DNA of 21,880 nt from a virus, in the IMG/VR virus record IMGVR_UViG_3300028840_001337, positions 1 to 21,880 of that record; one strand, given 5' to 3'. How positions within the stretch are numbered: the first letter of the stretch is position 1; the number at the start of each line of letters is the position of its first letter. A program made the translations under genes and the position numbers. The notes under the pieces were generated by a model. That model ran no database searches, was not told where the DNA came from, and worked only from the letters and a program-made list of their open reading frames with translations. Shown one piece after another: positions 13,974 to 19,555 of this stretch.

Positions 13974-16002
13974 TCGGCGGCATCCCTGGAGGCATCGTCT
14001 GTACCCCTGGAGGCATCTGTTGTGCCATCATCTCTTCCTGCATCTTCATCATCTCCTGCTGAAACTGCTGCCCCTGCTCTTGCAACGCCTGTTGAACAGC
14101 CTGTTGCACTATCTGGTCTATCTGCTGCGCTATCGCCATGTCAGCCACCTCTTCAGGAATGTGGTCAACCAGCGACTCCGCATCCACGTTACCAAAATCC
14201 CTCACTATGCGTTCCATCAACTTCTCGAATATCAGGCTCCATTTCTGCATAAGCGGTTTCATGTCGGGCGGTACGTTGACATCGAGCATCATCTGTACCA
14301 TGCCCGCAAGTTTTGTATAGTAATCGGAGAGCAACTGATACAATGTCAAATCAATCTCTCTCCGTATCTCGGTGTTCATGACCTCGCTCGAAGCCATCAG
14401 GTCAACGGCTAATCCGTCCCTGATAAGTTCAAACGGGAAATCTACAACGTCTTTCTCAAAATACTGCCCATTAGCCCCCATCTTCTCAATCTTGTACTCA
14501 TATCGGGGCTTATACTGGGCAAACATCTCCACGATCCATAGCCCTAAATCCGCAAGGTCAGCCCGAAGGTTGTCAATACCGACCTTAAACTTCTTATTGG
14601 CTTCCTGAATCAAGGCGAGTGCTTCTCTAGCCACCGGACGCTCAGATGTGGACTGTCCCATCACATATGGGGAAATCCCCACAGCTTGGTCAGCATACTG
14701 GGTGAGAATTTGTTCCTCGGTGAACGTGGACGGATAATTGTCGGAAAACTCCAGCATCCTCAAGTCGAGGTCTGGTTCTTCCGTGCGCACTATCAATCCA
14801 GGCTCTACTTTCTTCAGGTTCTCAGCCTCAGAGTTCATCCGCGTTAAATATACGGGCACATTTATCTGGTGAAGCCTGTCTATCCTCAAATTGTGTAAAG
14901 TGTCGATTTCTTCCTGAATCTTCTCCAAAATTCCGCACATTCCCTCGCCGTCGAAGGAAAATTCGATAGGATTGAATACAAGTTCCTTAAACGGGCGGAA
15001 TCCGAAGAACAAATGGTTATAATCGGCTTTTAAGACCACACCAGAGTTTTTATGGATGTCTATAATGATATCATCCACCTCGCCGTCATCATCTACGTCA
15101 TATCTGTACCACAGCCTCCACACTTCCACGAACTCGCGGATATCCTCGTCATATTCCTTGTTAGAATCGGCGATTCTCTTCCTCTTTGTCTCGTCCAGTT
15201 CGTCATTCTGGATTTTCTCGGCATCTTCTTGGGTAATGTCGTAATATTTCGTTTTTACCCTAAAATCGAAGGTAGCCCTCGGCACATAAGTCCGATATCC
15301 CACTAAATGAGCGTCATAAATGCTCGTTGCATCGCTGGAAATGACAAAATCTTCCCTTGAAATCGCCCGCAGAACAGGACCATCGTAAATAGTCTGCGGA
15401 ACTTTAACGATATCCTCTCCCTCTGGGGTTTTATACGTCCTTATGTCCTTTGTTCTCTTCTCATCGCTCGTCGCATAGCGGTATGTCGTCCGTTTCCGGC
15501 GTTCATAGTCCACCATAATGATTCCAGTACCGATTTTCAGAGATTGCAACAAGGGGCTGAAGATGGTTTTGCGTACTTTGGCTATGTATTTAGCCCACCA
15601 ATGCACCCCGTCCTCAATTTTCGGGGCTAAATCAACAGCCCATTCCTCCAAAGCACGGAAAACCCATATCTTCTGCTGTGAGAAAATAGCGTCCATAATC
15701 CGCACGGCTACCGTATCTACACGGCTTCGGGTCAGCGGTGTCGCCGTGTTTGCAGCCTTCGCATGGGGGTATGTCTTTGACGGCTTTATCCCCCGATACT
15801 GCCTGTTCCATTTCTCGATCTTCTTGATAAACTTCTCATGGTTTTTGAGTTCTGCATCGAGAATCGGGCTAATTGCCCTTGATAGAACATCTCGGATTAC
15901 GTCACCCTTGACTTTTTTATTTAAATTGACCTTGACACCGCCCGACCACGGCTCAACGTCAGTCTTAGTCTGTTCAAAATCCTGTTTTTTCTTTTTTGCC
16001 AT
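13960..16002 (-). CDS. portal (head-tail connector) protein, 680 aa
   Basis: This is the largest complete gene of the head module. It has a basic start (MAKKKKQDFE), an N-terminal helical region, the phrase TPLTRSRVDTVAVRIMDAIF, a central GDVDDIIIDIHKN-like acidic calcium-loop look (DVDDDGEVDDIIIDI), PFKELVFNPIEFSFDGEGMC with a following long helix (LEKIQEEIDTLHNLRIDRLH), and VGISPYVMGQSTSERPVARE followed by a long helix. This order, stem/wing then crown, is typical of large portals that form the dodecameric DNA gate. The last 60 residues are Gln- and Met-rich and probably coiled coil. AAGG lies eight bases before the ATG, which shares one base with the stop of the tiny basic gene upstream. 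The call is secure by style and context; the exact family is not determined. Confidence 0.88.
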   Translation of the reverse strand: MAKKKKQDFEQTKTDVEPWSGGVKVNLNKKVKGDVIRDVLSRAISPILDAELKNHEKFIKKIEKWNRQYRGIKPSKTYPHAKAANTATPLTRSRVDTVAVRIMDAIFSQQKIWVFRALEEWAVDLAPKIEDGVHWWAKYIAKVRKTIFSPLLQSLKIGTGIIMVDYERRKRTTYRYATSDEKRTKDIRTYKTPEGEDIVKVPQTIYDGPVLRAISREDFVISSDATSIYDAHLVGYRTYVPRATFDFRVKTKYYDITQEDAEKIQNDELDETKRKRIADSNKEYDEDIREFVEVWRLWYRYDVDDDGEVDDIIIDIHKNSGVVLKADYNHLFFGFRPFKELVFNPIEFSFDGEGMCGILEKIQEEIDTLHNLRIDRLHQINVPVYLTRMNSEAENLKKVEPGLIVRTEEPDLDLRMLEFSDNYPSTFTEEQILTQYADQAVGISPYVMGQSTSERPVAREALALIQEANKKFKVGIDNLRADLADLGLWIVEMFAQYKPRYEYKIEKMGANGQYFEKDVVDFPFELIRDGLAVDLMASSEVMNTEIRREIDLTLYQLLSDYYTKLAGMVQMMLDVNVPPDMKPLMQKWSLIFEKLMERIVRDFGNVDAESLVDHIPEEVADMAIAQQIDQIVQQAVQQALQEQGQQFQQEMMKMQEEMMAQQMPPGVQTMPPGMPPNVGM

Positions 16003-16112
16003 TACTTACGCCTTTTTCGCCGTACAGACTGCTTGCGTTTCGTTTTTCGGCGTTTCTTACCCTTTAAAAAATCTCGGTTCTTGGAATTGTCCCAGTTAAT
16101 TGTAAGCGTCAA
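16002..16112 (-). CDS. 36-residue basic peptide copying the capsid N-arm
   Basis: The frame starts with TTG at 16112 (TTGA overlap with the upstream stop; an in-frame TAA lies two codons before) and ends one base into the portal ATG. Residues 1-18 read (M)TLTINWDNSKNRDFLKG against the capsid start MTWTISWDDSTNKDYLKG: 11 identical positions with several conservative changes. The remaining 18 residues are KKRRKTKRKQSVRRKRRK, of which 14 are Lys or Arg. The coupling to both neighbours, the kept capsid-like half, and the protamine-like half argue for a real gene. A DNA- or RNA-binding peptide recruited to the shell through a capsid-type N-arm is one reading; a relic of a duplicated capsid gene is another. 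Confidence 0.7.
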   Translation of the reverse strand: MTLTINWDNSKNRDFLKGKKRRKTKRKQSVRRKRRK

Positions 16113-16231
16113 TCGTTACTCAGAATGTTTTTATAACGGGATGCCACCTTGTCAGGGACATCCCAGATGGTGATATTCTCGAATATTTCAGCAGGCAAGA
16201 CTATGACGATAGCCCCGCAAGAATATGTCAC
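16109..16231 (-). CDS. tiny coupled protein, 40 aa
   Basis: The frame begins at GTG, which overlaps the TGA stop of the basic 46-residue gene, and ends in TGA overlapping the TTG of the capsid-arm peptide. The product reads MTYSCGAIVIVLPAEIFENI, then TIWDVPDKVASRYKNILSND. It has a short hydrophobic start but no convincing membrane helix. Its existence rests on the exact stop/start overlaps on both sides and on filling the gap; there is no separate strong ribosome binding site. The function is unknown. Confidence 0.6.
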   Translation of the reverse strand: MTYSCGAIVIVLPAEIFENITIWDVPDKVASRYKNILSND

Positions 16232-16368
16232 TTTTTCTTCGTGCTTTTTCTTTTCTTCTTTGATTCGATTTTGCTCATGGTGCCATAGATATAAGCCTTA
16301 GCTCGGTCTCCTTTGAGACCTTTCTTCTTGGCACTCTTTCTTAGCTTCTCGTGCAACTTTTTAGGCAT
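16228..16368 (-). CDS. small lysine-rich phage protein, 46 aa
   Basis: The ATG at 16368 follows GGGGA. The product starts MPKKLHEKLRKSAKKKGLKG and continues DRAKAYIYGTMSKIESKKKR before a basic end. Small proteins of the style M-P-K-x-L-H-x-x-L ... KGL-x-G-x-R-x-x-A-Y-I-Y-G-T are frequent near portal and terminase genes of phages. They are helical, basic and of unknown role. An 18-bp palindrome lies 20 bases upstream of the start. The stop overlaps the GTG of the next gene. Confidence 0.8.
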   Translation of the reverse strand: MPKKLHEKLRKSAKKKGLKGDRAKAYIYGTMSKIESKKKRKSTKKK

Positions 16369-16387
16369 TTTTCCCCACTCGCAATTT

Positions 16388-16405
16388 TGTGTAACGGGTT
16401 ACACA
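16388..16405. promoter_or_regulatory. 18-bp palindrome, copy A
   Basis: TGTGTAAC-GG-GTTACACA has perfect 8-bp arms and lies 20 bases upstream of the 16368 start. Almost the same sequence (CG instead of GG at the centre) occurs at 20056-20073, also just upstream of a ribosome binding site, on the other arm. It may be a DNA operator of LacI-family style, or in RNA a 7-bp stem with a four-base loop near the translation start. Confidence 0.65.
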
Positions 16406-16456
16406 CATTTATTTGCCTATTTCTCCCTCCGCATCAGCGGCGCATCCCGATTTATG

Positions 16457-16576
16457 TTATTTTGCAAACTTTTTAAGAAAATACCGCCCCAAAACATAAA
16501 GGGCGACGAGAAAAATAATCCACTCTATCCTGACCTCGCCCCGCGTCGCAATCGAAAACATTATCCCATCAAGCAT
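16457..16576 (-). CDS. single-span small membrane protein, 39 aa
   Basis: The ATG at 16576 has AGGAG about seven bases upstream inside the end of the preceding gene, and the two genes overlap by eight bases. The product starts MLDGIMFSIATRGEVRIE and carries one hydrophobic helix (WIIFLVALYVLGRYF) followed by a positively charged end (LKKFAK). Positive residues on the C-terminal side suggest the C-terminus stays in the cytoplasm. Such tiny phage membrane proteins can be holin-like or superinfection factors, but no lysis genes are nearby, so no function is assigned. Confidence 0.72.
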   Translation of the reverse strand: MLDGIMFSIATRGEVRIEWIIFLVALYVLGRYFLKKFAK

Positions 16577-16859
16577 CACCATCTCCTGCAAGCTCTAATA
16601 GCAACTCCCCGAATCGGCGTTTATCTTCTTCCGATAGACGAAAGCCGTCTGTTTCTTCCGTCCGCCAATCAGCATCATTCTCATATATCCGCTTCAACAG
16701 ATCCCTGTCATCGTCCGATAACAGCATTTCTGGAAAATCCTGTACCTGGAGATTTTCGCCGTCCAAAAAAGCCAAAATCCCCTGCCTGTTCCTGACTATC
16801 TTCTCCTGCTCTGCGATGTCCTGCTCGTAAACAGCCCTGATTTCTTCGCTCGTACTCAA
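16569..16859 (-). CDS. acidic helical protein, 96 aa
   Basis: The TTG at 16859 is favoured because AGGAG lies six bases upstream and this frame gives a coherent acidic protein. An overlapping ATG two bases away would give an arginine-rich chain that stops early. The protein opens with STSEEIRAVYEQDIAEQEK and includes LLSDDDRDLLKRIYENDADW and RLSEEDKRRFGELLLELAG. It is helical throughout with no motif that I recognise. It is the first gene after the dyad-rich control region and extended -10 promoter, so it should be the first product of that transcript. Confidence 0.75.
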   Translation of the reverse strand: MSTSEEIRAVYEQDIAEQEKIVRNRQGILAFLDGENLQVQDFPEMLLSDDDRDLLKRIYENDADWRTEETDGFRLSEEDKRRFGELLLELAGDGDA

Positions 16860-16912
16860 TCATTTCTCCTGCTAGACCTCCGTGTCGCTTGTCAAGTCAC
16901 TCTCTATTACAT

Positions 16913-16921
16913 ATTATACCA
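16913..16921 (-). promoter_or_regulatory. extended -10 promoter, no clear -35
   Basis: On the minus strand TGG-TATAAT is a perfect extended -10. At 17-bp spacing the -35 position holds CATATG, a poor match. Transcription would begin near 16906, about 47 bases before the TTG at 16859. Missing -35 together with upstream dyads (16965-17076) suggests an activator-dependent or otherwise controlled promoter for the head module. Confidence 0.6.
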
Positions 16922-16964
16922 TACTCAAAAAAACACATATGTTAACTACGGAAATTGGGTAATC

Positions 16965-16979
16965 GGGGGTGAATCCCCC
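16965..16979. promoter_or_regulatory. GGGGG/CCCCC dyad upstream of the extended -10
   Basis: Perfect five-base G/C arms flank TGAAT. It lies about 45 bp upstream of the -10 element, a position used by activators. There is no following U-tract on either strand, so a terminator role is unlikely. Confidence 0.45.
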
Positions 16980-17002
16980 TAAGAGGTGATATTTATGTTA
17001 AT

Positions 17003-17020
17003 TTACTCGATAACGAGTAA
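17003..17020. promoter_or_regulatory. TTACTCG dyad
   Basis: TTACTCG-ATAA-CGAGTAA has perfect seven-base arms. It shares TTACTC with the direct repeats at 19791-19853, so one protein could recognise both. That link is an inference from a six-base match. Confidence 0.5.
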
Positions 17021-17038
17021 CCGCTTATTCAATACTCT

Positions 17039-17076
17039 GTGGTATTATTTACCACGATTGTGGTAAAATTTACCAC
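17039..17076. promoter_or_regulatory. paired GTGGTA dyads with 21-bp centre spacing
   Basis: Two successive inverted repeats are visible: GTGGTA-TTATT-TACCAC (17039-17055) and GTGGTAAA-A-TTTACCAC (17060-17076). Their centres are 21 bp apart, two helical turns, which favours cooperative binding of a dimeric regulator. The second overlaps the stop codon of the gene ending at 17070. No U-tract makes them terminators. Confidence 0.65.
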
Positions 17077-17174
17077 GTTTTCTTCTTCCACGCATCTATG
17101 ATTCTTTCCACTATCTTCGCCGTCAACAGGGCGAGTCCTAGTGTCTTGAGTATCTTACTTATCGGCAGTTTCAT
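17070..17174 (-). CDS. short amphipathic/hydrophobic peptide, 34 aa
   Basis: GGAG lies six bases before the ATG at 17174, inside the end of the FmdB-like gene (20-base overlap). The product reads MKLPISKILKTLGLALLTAK, then IVERIIDAWKKKTW. A hydrophobic stretch (ILKTLGLALLTAKIV) flanked by lysines suggests a membrane-associated or amphipathic helix. A longer in-frame extension upstream runs opposite to the logic of the FmdB-like frame and is rejected. The stop codon lies within an operator-like dyad. The function is unknown. Confidence 0.65.
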   Translation of the reverse strand: MKLPISKILKTLGLALLTAKIVERIIDAWKKKTW

Positions 17175-17343
17175 TACTATCTCCGTGGAACTTAGGAGTA
17201 CCGCCGACAACCTTGAAATTGGGTGCTGACGGAACCCGTGTCCAACTCCTGCTGTGGCACTTAGGGCATTCATCGAGGTCGGCGGCGTGAAATACCTCCA
17301 CCCTGTACCCGCAGGAGTAACACCTGTACTCATACAGGGGCAT
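17155..17343 (-). CDS. FmdB-like zinc-ribbon protein, 62 aa
   Basis: The start MPLYEYRCYSCGYRVEVF is the hallmark of the FmdB/regulatory zinc-ribbon family, with C8-x2-C11 and C26-x2-C29 (CPKC). The rest (VPSAPNFKVVGGTPKFHG) also matches the family's usual hydrophilic tail. Family members are small putative regulators; binding partners are not known. GGGAAG precedes the ATG. It overlaps both neighbours in the leftward chain of small genes. Confidence 0.85.
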   Translation of the reverse strand: MPLYEYRCYSCGYRVEVFHAADLDECPKCHSRSWTRVPSAPNFKVVGGTPKFHGDSNETADK

Positions 17344-17482
17344 CTTCCCTTCTCCGCTTCACCAACCGCCACGTAAACGCGCCAACAGCCTCTAACTGGA
17401 AATACTCCCCAGGCTTCAGTTTGTTAAGCTCATCCTCGGCGATCTGCACCACCTCGTCAGCCCTTATCTGGTGTGCCTTCAT
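17330..17482 (-). CDS. small basic protein, 50 aa
   Basis: GAGGAAGAGA stands before the ATG at 17482, which lies inside the end of the preceding charged gene (26-base overlap). The 3' end overlaps the FmdB-like start by 14 bases. The product reads MKAHQIRADEVVQIAEDELN, then KLKPGEYFQLEAVGAFTWRL and a basic end. One helix followed by beta strands gives a small soluble fold. I do not recognise it, but it fits a compact operon of coupled genes. Confidence 0.68.
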   Translation of the reverse strand: MKAHQIRADEVVQIAEDELNKLKPGEYFQLEAVGAFTWRLVKRRREDAPV

Positions 17483-17585
17483 TCTCTTCCTCGGCCTCTT
17501 TTAGAATATCCTCATGTTCCTTTGCCCATTCGCGGCGAAATTCCTTCAACGCCTCTGTGGTACTATTATCCTTCTTCTTCTTCAC
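17457..17585 (-). CDS. small highly charged helical protein, 42 aa
   Basis: The GTG at 17585 overlaps the TGA of the zinc-ribbon gene upstream; an in-frame GTG three codons earlier is an alternative. The product is a charged helix (KKKKDNSTTEALKEFRREWA, then KEHEDILKEAEEENEGTPDK). There is no clear Shine-Dalgarno sequence. The stop/start overlap and the ribosome binding site of the next gene within its end support it. The function is unknown. Confidence 0.6.
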   Translation of the reverse strand: MKKKKDNSTTEALKEFRREWAKEHEDILKEAEEENEGTPDKG

Positions 17586-17839
17586 CCTACGCACTTAATA
17601 ACACTCCCCTTCCTGTAGAGCCTCGCCCCGCAACCGCCACACGCCCTGCTGTAGCCATCCTCCAAAGGCACTCGCTCATTAGACCGCGGATTAATCTTCA
17701 TCACTTCCCCGCACTTGGGACACGTAAGCCCAGTAATCACATACTGCTGTCGCTCTGGATTCAGCTTACTCGGCGGGCGGGCTACTATCAGCAATTCCGC
17801 GTATGAAAACACCTCTTCAATCGCTTCTCTAATCTTCAT
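17582..17839 (-). CDS. zinc-ribbon protein, 85 aa
   Basis: The ATG at 17839 is chosen because it overlaps the lipoprotein stop as ATGA with GAGG just upstream; an in-frame GTG two codons earlier is possible. After a helical N-terminus (MKIREAIEEVFSYAELLIV) there is a ribbon with CPKCGEVMKI and CGGCGARLY, giving two CxxC pairs about 27 residues apart. This probably binds one zinc ion. The protein lies second after the lipoprotein in the leftward chain. The role is unknown; nucleic-acid or protein binding is possible. Confidence 0.75.
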   Translation of the reverse strand: MKIREAIEEVFSYAELLIVARPPSKLNPERQQYVITGLTCPKCGEVMKINPRSNERVPLEDGYSRACGGCGARLYRKGSVIKCVG

Positions 17840-18180
17840 CTCCACCTCAATGTTCCTTTTACCCTGATATCATCGCCAAACTCCACATGGGCCACCCTCT
17901 GCGGCCTCGACTCGCAACACCCAGGATGTACGTCATCAAACCCCACTTCATATAAACCCAGTATCATCTCTCCCCTGTGCACGGCAATCGTAGCCACGAC
18001 ATCATGCGCCGTAACCGTGCCTATATTCTTAACGCTTACCGTAAAGTAAACAGAATCCCCAGATCCAGCGGCGTAAATAGGACCATCAAACACTACCTCC
18101 GCCACCTGAGAAGGCGAACTACACGCCACGGTAAAGATCAATAAAAAGGCACAACTACATAGTTTGCGCCCATTAATCAT
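17836..18180 (-). CDS. probable lipoprotein with a CARDB/FxLYD-like domain
   Basis: From the ATG at 18180 (GGAG seven bases upstream) the protein has a classical short signal: basic MINGRKLC, a hydrophobic core (CAFLLIFTVA), and cysteine 20 in FTVACSSPSQ, a lipobox-like site although Thr at -3 is not ideal. The mature part looks like one beta-sandwich (YFTVSVKNIGTVTAHDVVAT, then VHPGCCESRPQRVAHVEF), as in CARDB or FxLYD domains that sit outside the membrane. A longer start 11 codons upstream would bury the signal and is disfavoured. A phage lipoprotein encoded early in a leftward operon may alter the host envelope, for instance in superinfection exclusion. That role is inferred. Confidence 0.7.
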   Translation of the reverse strand: MINGRKLCSCAFLLIFTVACSSPSQVAEVVFDGPIYAAGSGDSVYFTVSVKNIGTVTAHDVVATIAVHRGEMILGLYEVGFDDVHPGCCESRPQRVAHVEFGDDIRVKGTLRWR

Positions 18181-18340
18181 TCCTGCTCTCCAACTGGCTA
18201 ATATACATGTCAAACGCGGGACTATTCTCCCCCTTTCTGTCCACGGGAAATAACAACACCTTAATACTACCCAACCGCGCCGAATAATAAATACCTCCCC
18301 CCTGCCTCTCCTTCTCCCATAACCCAGTTACCTTAATCAT
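18173..18340 (-). CDS. small phage protein, first gene of the leftward operon, 55 aa
   Basis: AAAGGAG six bases before the ATG gives strong initiation, and a sigma70-type promoter lies just upstream. The product starts MIKVTGLWEKERQGGGIYYS and includes RLGSIKVLLFPVDRKGENSP. Short phage and plasmid proteins with the style K-V-T-G-L-W-x-x-E ... L-G-x-x-x-V-L-I-F-P-x-x-R-K are common and resemble a small beta-barrel of unknown role. No signal or membrane segment is present. Its end overlaps the lipoprotein start by eight bases. Confidence 0.8.
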   Translation of the reverse strand: MIKVTGLWEKERQGGGIYYSARLGSIKVLLFPVDRKGENSPAFDMYISQLESRND

Positions 18341-18376
18341 TCACTACTCCTTTCATAATCATCGCGGCCTAATATA

Positions 18377-18405
18377 AATATACTCCCCATTAACACATTT
18401 GTCAA
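18377..18405 (-). promoter_or_regulatory. leftward sigma70-type promoter
   Basis: TTGACA (18400-18405) and TATATT (18377-18382) on the minus strand are 17 bp apart. The spacer (AATGTGTTAATGGGGAG) agrees at 13 of 17 positions with the rightward promoter at 18918-18946. It starts the chain of small genes from 18340. Confidence 0.88.
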
Positions 18406-18917
18406 GTACTATCTCAATCTTTTTTTTAAAATCCCCGTGCCTAATAATATACCCATAATCGACACATTCTCAACTCATGTACACACAATCGACATGAACA
18501 CACCCCACCCCCAATCTTGCATAATCTTCGATTATGCTGAGTAGCGAAATTAAAATTCCGCAATATGCTTACTTTTTATATCATGTATTATCGCAGGGGT
18601 TATCCCCCGCCCATAACCCCATGGGGGAGGGCGACCCCTCCCTAGGGCCTTTCCCCTCCCCTCCCCAGGGAGAAAAAGAGAATAAGACCAGAGGAGAGGT
18701 GAGGAGTTGGGAGGGTTATCCCCCAGGGGCTGGAGGGCATATAGTATTATATAGGGGATAAGGATTGAGGGGATGGGATGGGGTGGGGAATGATCTTGAT
18801 ACTGGGGGGAATTTGAGGTTTTTGGAGTTTCTGGCCGGCGCGAAGTCGGCGGTGAACAGGATGGTGAACAGAAAAAATATTTTCTTGAGGAAAATGAAAA
18901 AAAAATAAAAAAAAGAC
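18406..18917. other. divergent control region, no gene seen; candidate origin or operator area
   Basis: About 510 bp without a credible gene; open frames here have low-complexity Pro/Ser or Gly-rich translations. Contents: AATCGACA twice 30 bp apart (18457, 18487); a perfect 8-bp dyad GCATAATC-TTC-GATTATGC (18519-18537); GGGGTTAT/ATAACCCC arms (18596-18620); a GGGAGGG/CCCTCCC hairpin (about 18624-18642); the 11-mer GGTTATCCCCC twice (18598, 18714); a G-quadruplex motif (18769-18788); GGTGAACAG repeated 12 bp apart (about 18851); and A-tracts before the rightward promoter that may act as an UP element. Confidence 0.6.
18769..18788 (+). other. G-quadruplex motif
   Basis: GGGG-AT-GGG-AT-GGGG-T-GGGG on the plus strand fits a strict four-run motif with one- and two-base loops, which favours a very stable parallel quadruplex. 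Confidence 0.7.
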
Positions 18918-18946
18918 TTGACAAATCTGTTAATTCGGATTATATT
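18918..18946 (+). promoter_or_regulatory. rightward sigma70-type promoter
   Basis: TTGACA (18918-18923), a 17-bp spacer and TATATT (18941-18946) precede the gene at 18965. An A-rich stretch directly upstream (about 18885-18914) could be an UP element. The spacer is nearly the same as that of the leftward promoter. Confidence 0.9.
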
Positions 18947-18964
18947 GTGTTCAGAGGTGACAAA

Positions 18965-19225
18965 ATGAAGAAACAAAGAAGAATTATTATTAAGAGATGG
19001 GACGATATGAACAATCGTCTCGTCGCAAGAGTTTTTATGGCATCGCGACATTTTGTTTCGGTGAAACAATATGAATCCCCAATAATGATGAAAAACATTC
19101 ATGCTTGTAAAGGACATATGTTTCAATCGAAACACGAAGAAATGTCATTTGGACGTACATTTATCAAAGACTTGGCCAATATCGCCAATATTACATCTGA
19201 CTTACAAGATATGCCTTATGAATAA
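18965..19225 (+). CDS. first rightward gene, unknown 86-residue protein
   Basis: The ATG at 18965 follows AGAGGTG by five bases and lies about 12 bases after the expected transcription start; an in-frame ATG six codons earlier would lie at the promoter itself and is rejected. The basic protein begins MKKQRRIIIKRWDDMNNRLV and contains HFVSVKQYESPIMMKNIHAC and FGRTFIKDLANIANI. No known motif is seen. Being first after an early-type promoter suggests an early host-takeover or regulatory role, which is inference only. Confidence 0.75.
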   Translation: MKKQRRIIIKRWDDMNNRLVARVFMASRHFVSVKQYESPIMMKNIHACKGHMFQSKHEEMSFGRTFIKDLANIANITSDLQDMPYE

Positions 19226-19337
19226 ACTTGATTATCTTTGGTATTTATGGCTTCGGCGCTGTGGTTATTCACCGCGCCAGATCCTAGCCATATACCAATT
19301 GATAATGGAGAAGAAATGGGTAAATACAAACAAATAG
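19218..19337 (+). CDS. tiny coupled protein, 39 aa
   Basis: The ATG at 19218 overlaps the stop of the first rightward gene by eight bases, and the end overlaps the next gene's start by 22 bases. The product is MNKLDYLWYLWLRRCGYSPR, then QILAIYQLIMEKKWVNTNK, with aromatic residues and a helix. It has no Shine-Dalgarno sequence of its own, so coupling is needed. An upstream in-frame ATG inside the first gene would extend it, but without a ribosome binding site. The function is unknown. Confidence 0.6.
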   Translation: MNKLDYLWYLWLRRCGYSPRQILAIYQLIMEKKWVNTNK

Positions 19338-19555
19338 ACATTGAAAGGTATAATCAGTTCGCCGCGCAATGTCAAAAGGAGGCAAATCTAATGAATACCC
19401 AAGATAACAACTGGACAGAGGTTATGAAACTAGCTGAAAAATACGGTTTCATAACTATGGCTTATGGTGGCGTGTCGGTTCTTATGTCCCACGAAGGACA
19501 GAAAAAACAAGGGATATATGAAAAAACACAGCTTATGAATGGGAAGAAAACATAA
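19316..19555 (+). CDS. unknown protein with two possible starts, 79 or 54 aa
   Basis: The ATG at 19316 has GGAG five bases upstream and gives 79 residues (MGKYKQIDIERYNQFAAQCQ). In the same frame an ATG at 19391 has an even stronger AAGGAGG eight bases upstream and would give 54 residues (MNTQDNNWTEVMKLAEKYGF). Two products from one frame are possible. The common part continues ITMAYGGVSVLMSHEGQKKQ. It is soluble, with no motif I recognise. A non-coding stretch with a terminator follows. Confidence 0.72.
   Translation: MGKYKQIDIERYNQFAAQCQKEANLMNTQDNNWTEVMKLAEKYGFITMAYGGVSVLMSHEGQKKQGIYEKTQLMNGKKT

Noticed and set aside
16871-16899. A TTGACA on the minus strand downstream of the extended -10
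   Set aside because: No -10 lies at 16-18 bp; the hexamer is followed by the ribosome binding site of the gene at 16859.
16995-17066. Plus-strand 23-codon peptide (MLIYSITSNRLFNTLWYYLP) after AGAGGTG
   Set aside because: It coincides with the dyad cluster, faces against the flanking genes and ends within an operator-like repeat; probably chance.
17070-17372. A 100-codon minus-strand frame
   Set aside because: Its first two thirds are a shadow of the FmdB-like gene; only the last 34 codons, with their own GGAG and ATG, are accepted.
18534-18761. Plus-strand 75-codon frame
   Set aside because: It is low-complexity Gly/Pro sequence from the G-rich region and lies upstream of the rightward promoter.
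18550-19135. Minus-strand frames of about 124 and 139 codons rich in Pro, Ser and Phe
   Set aside because: They are translations of the G/C-run and A-tract control region, cross the rightward promoter and first gene, and have no ribosome binding site.
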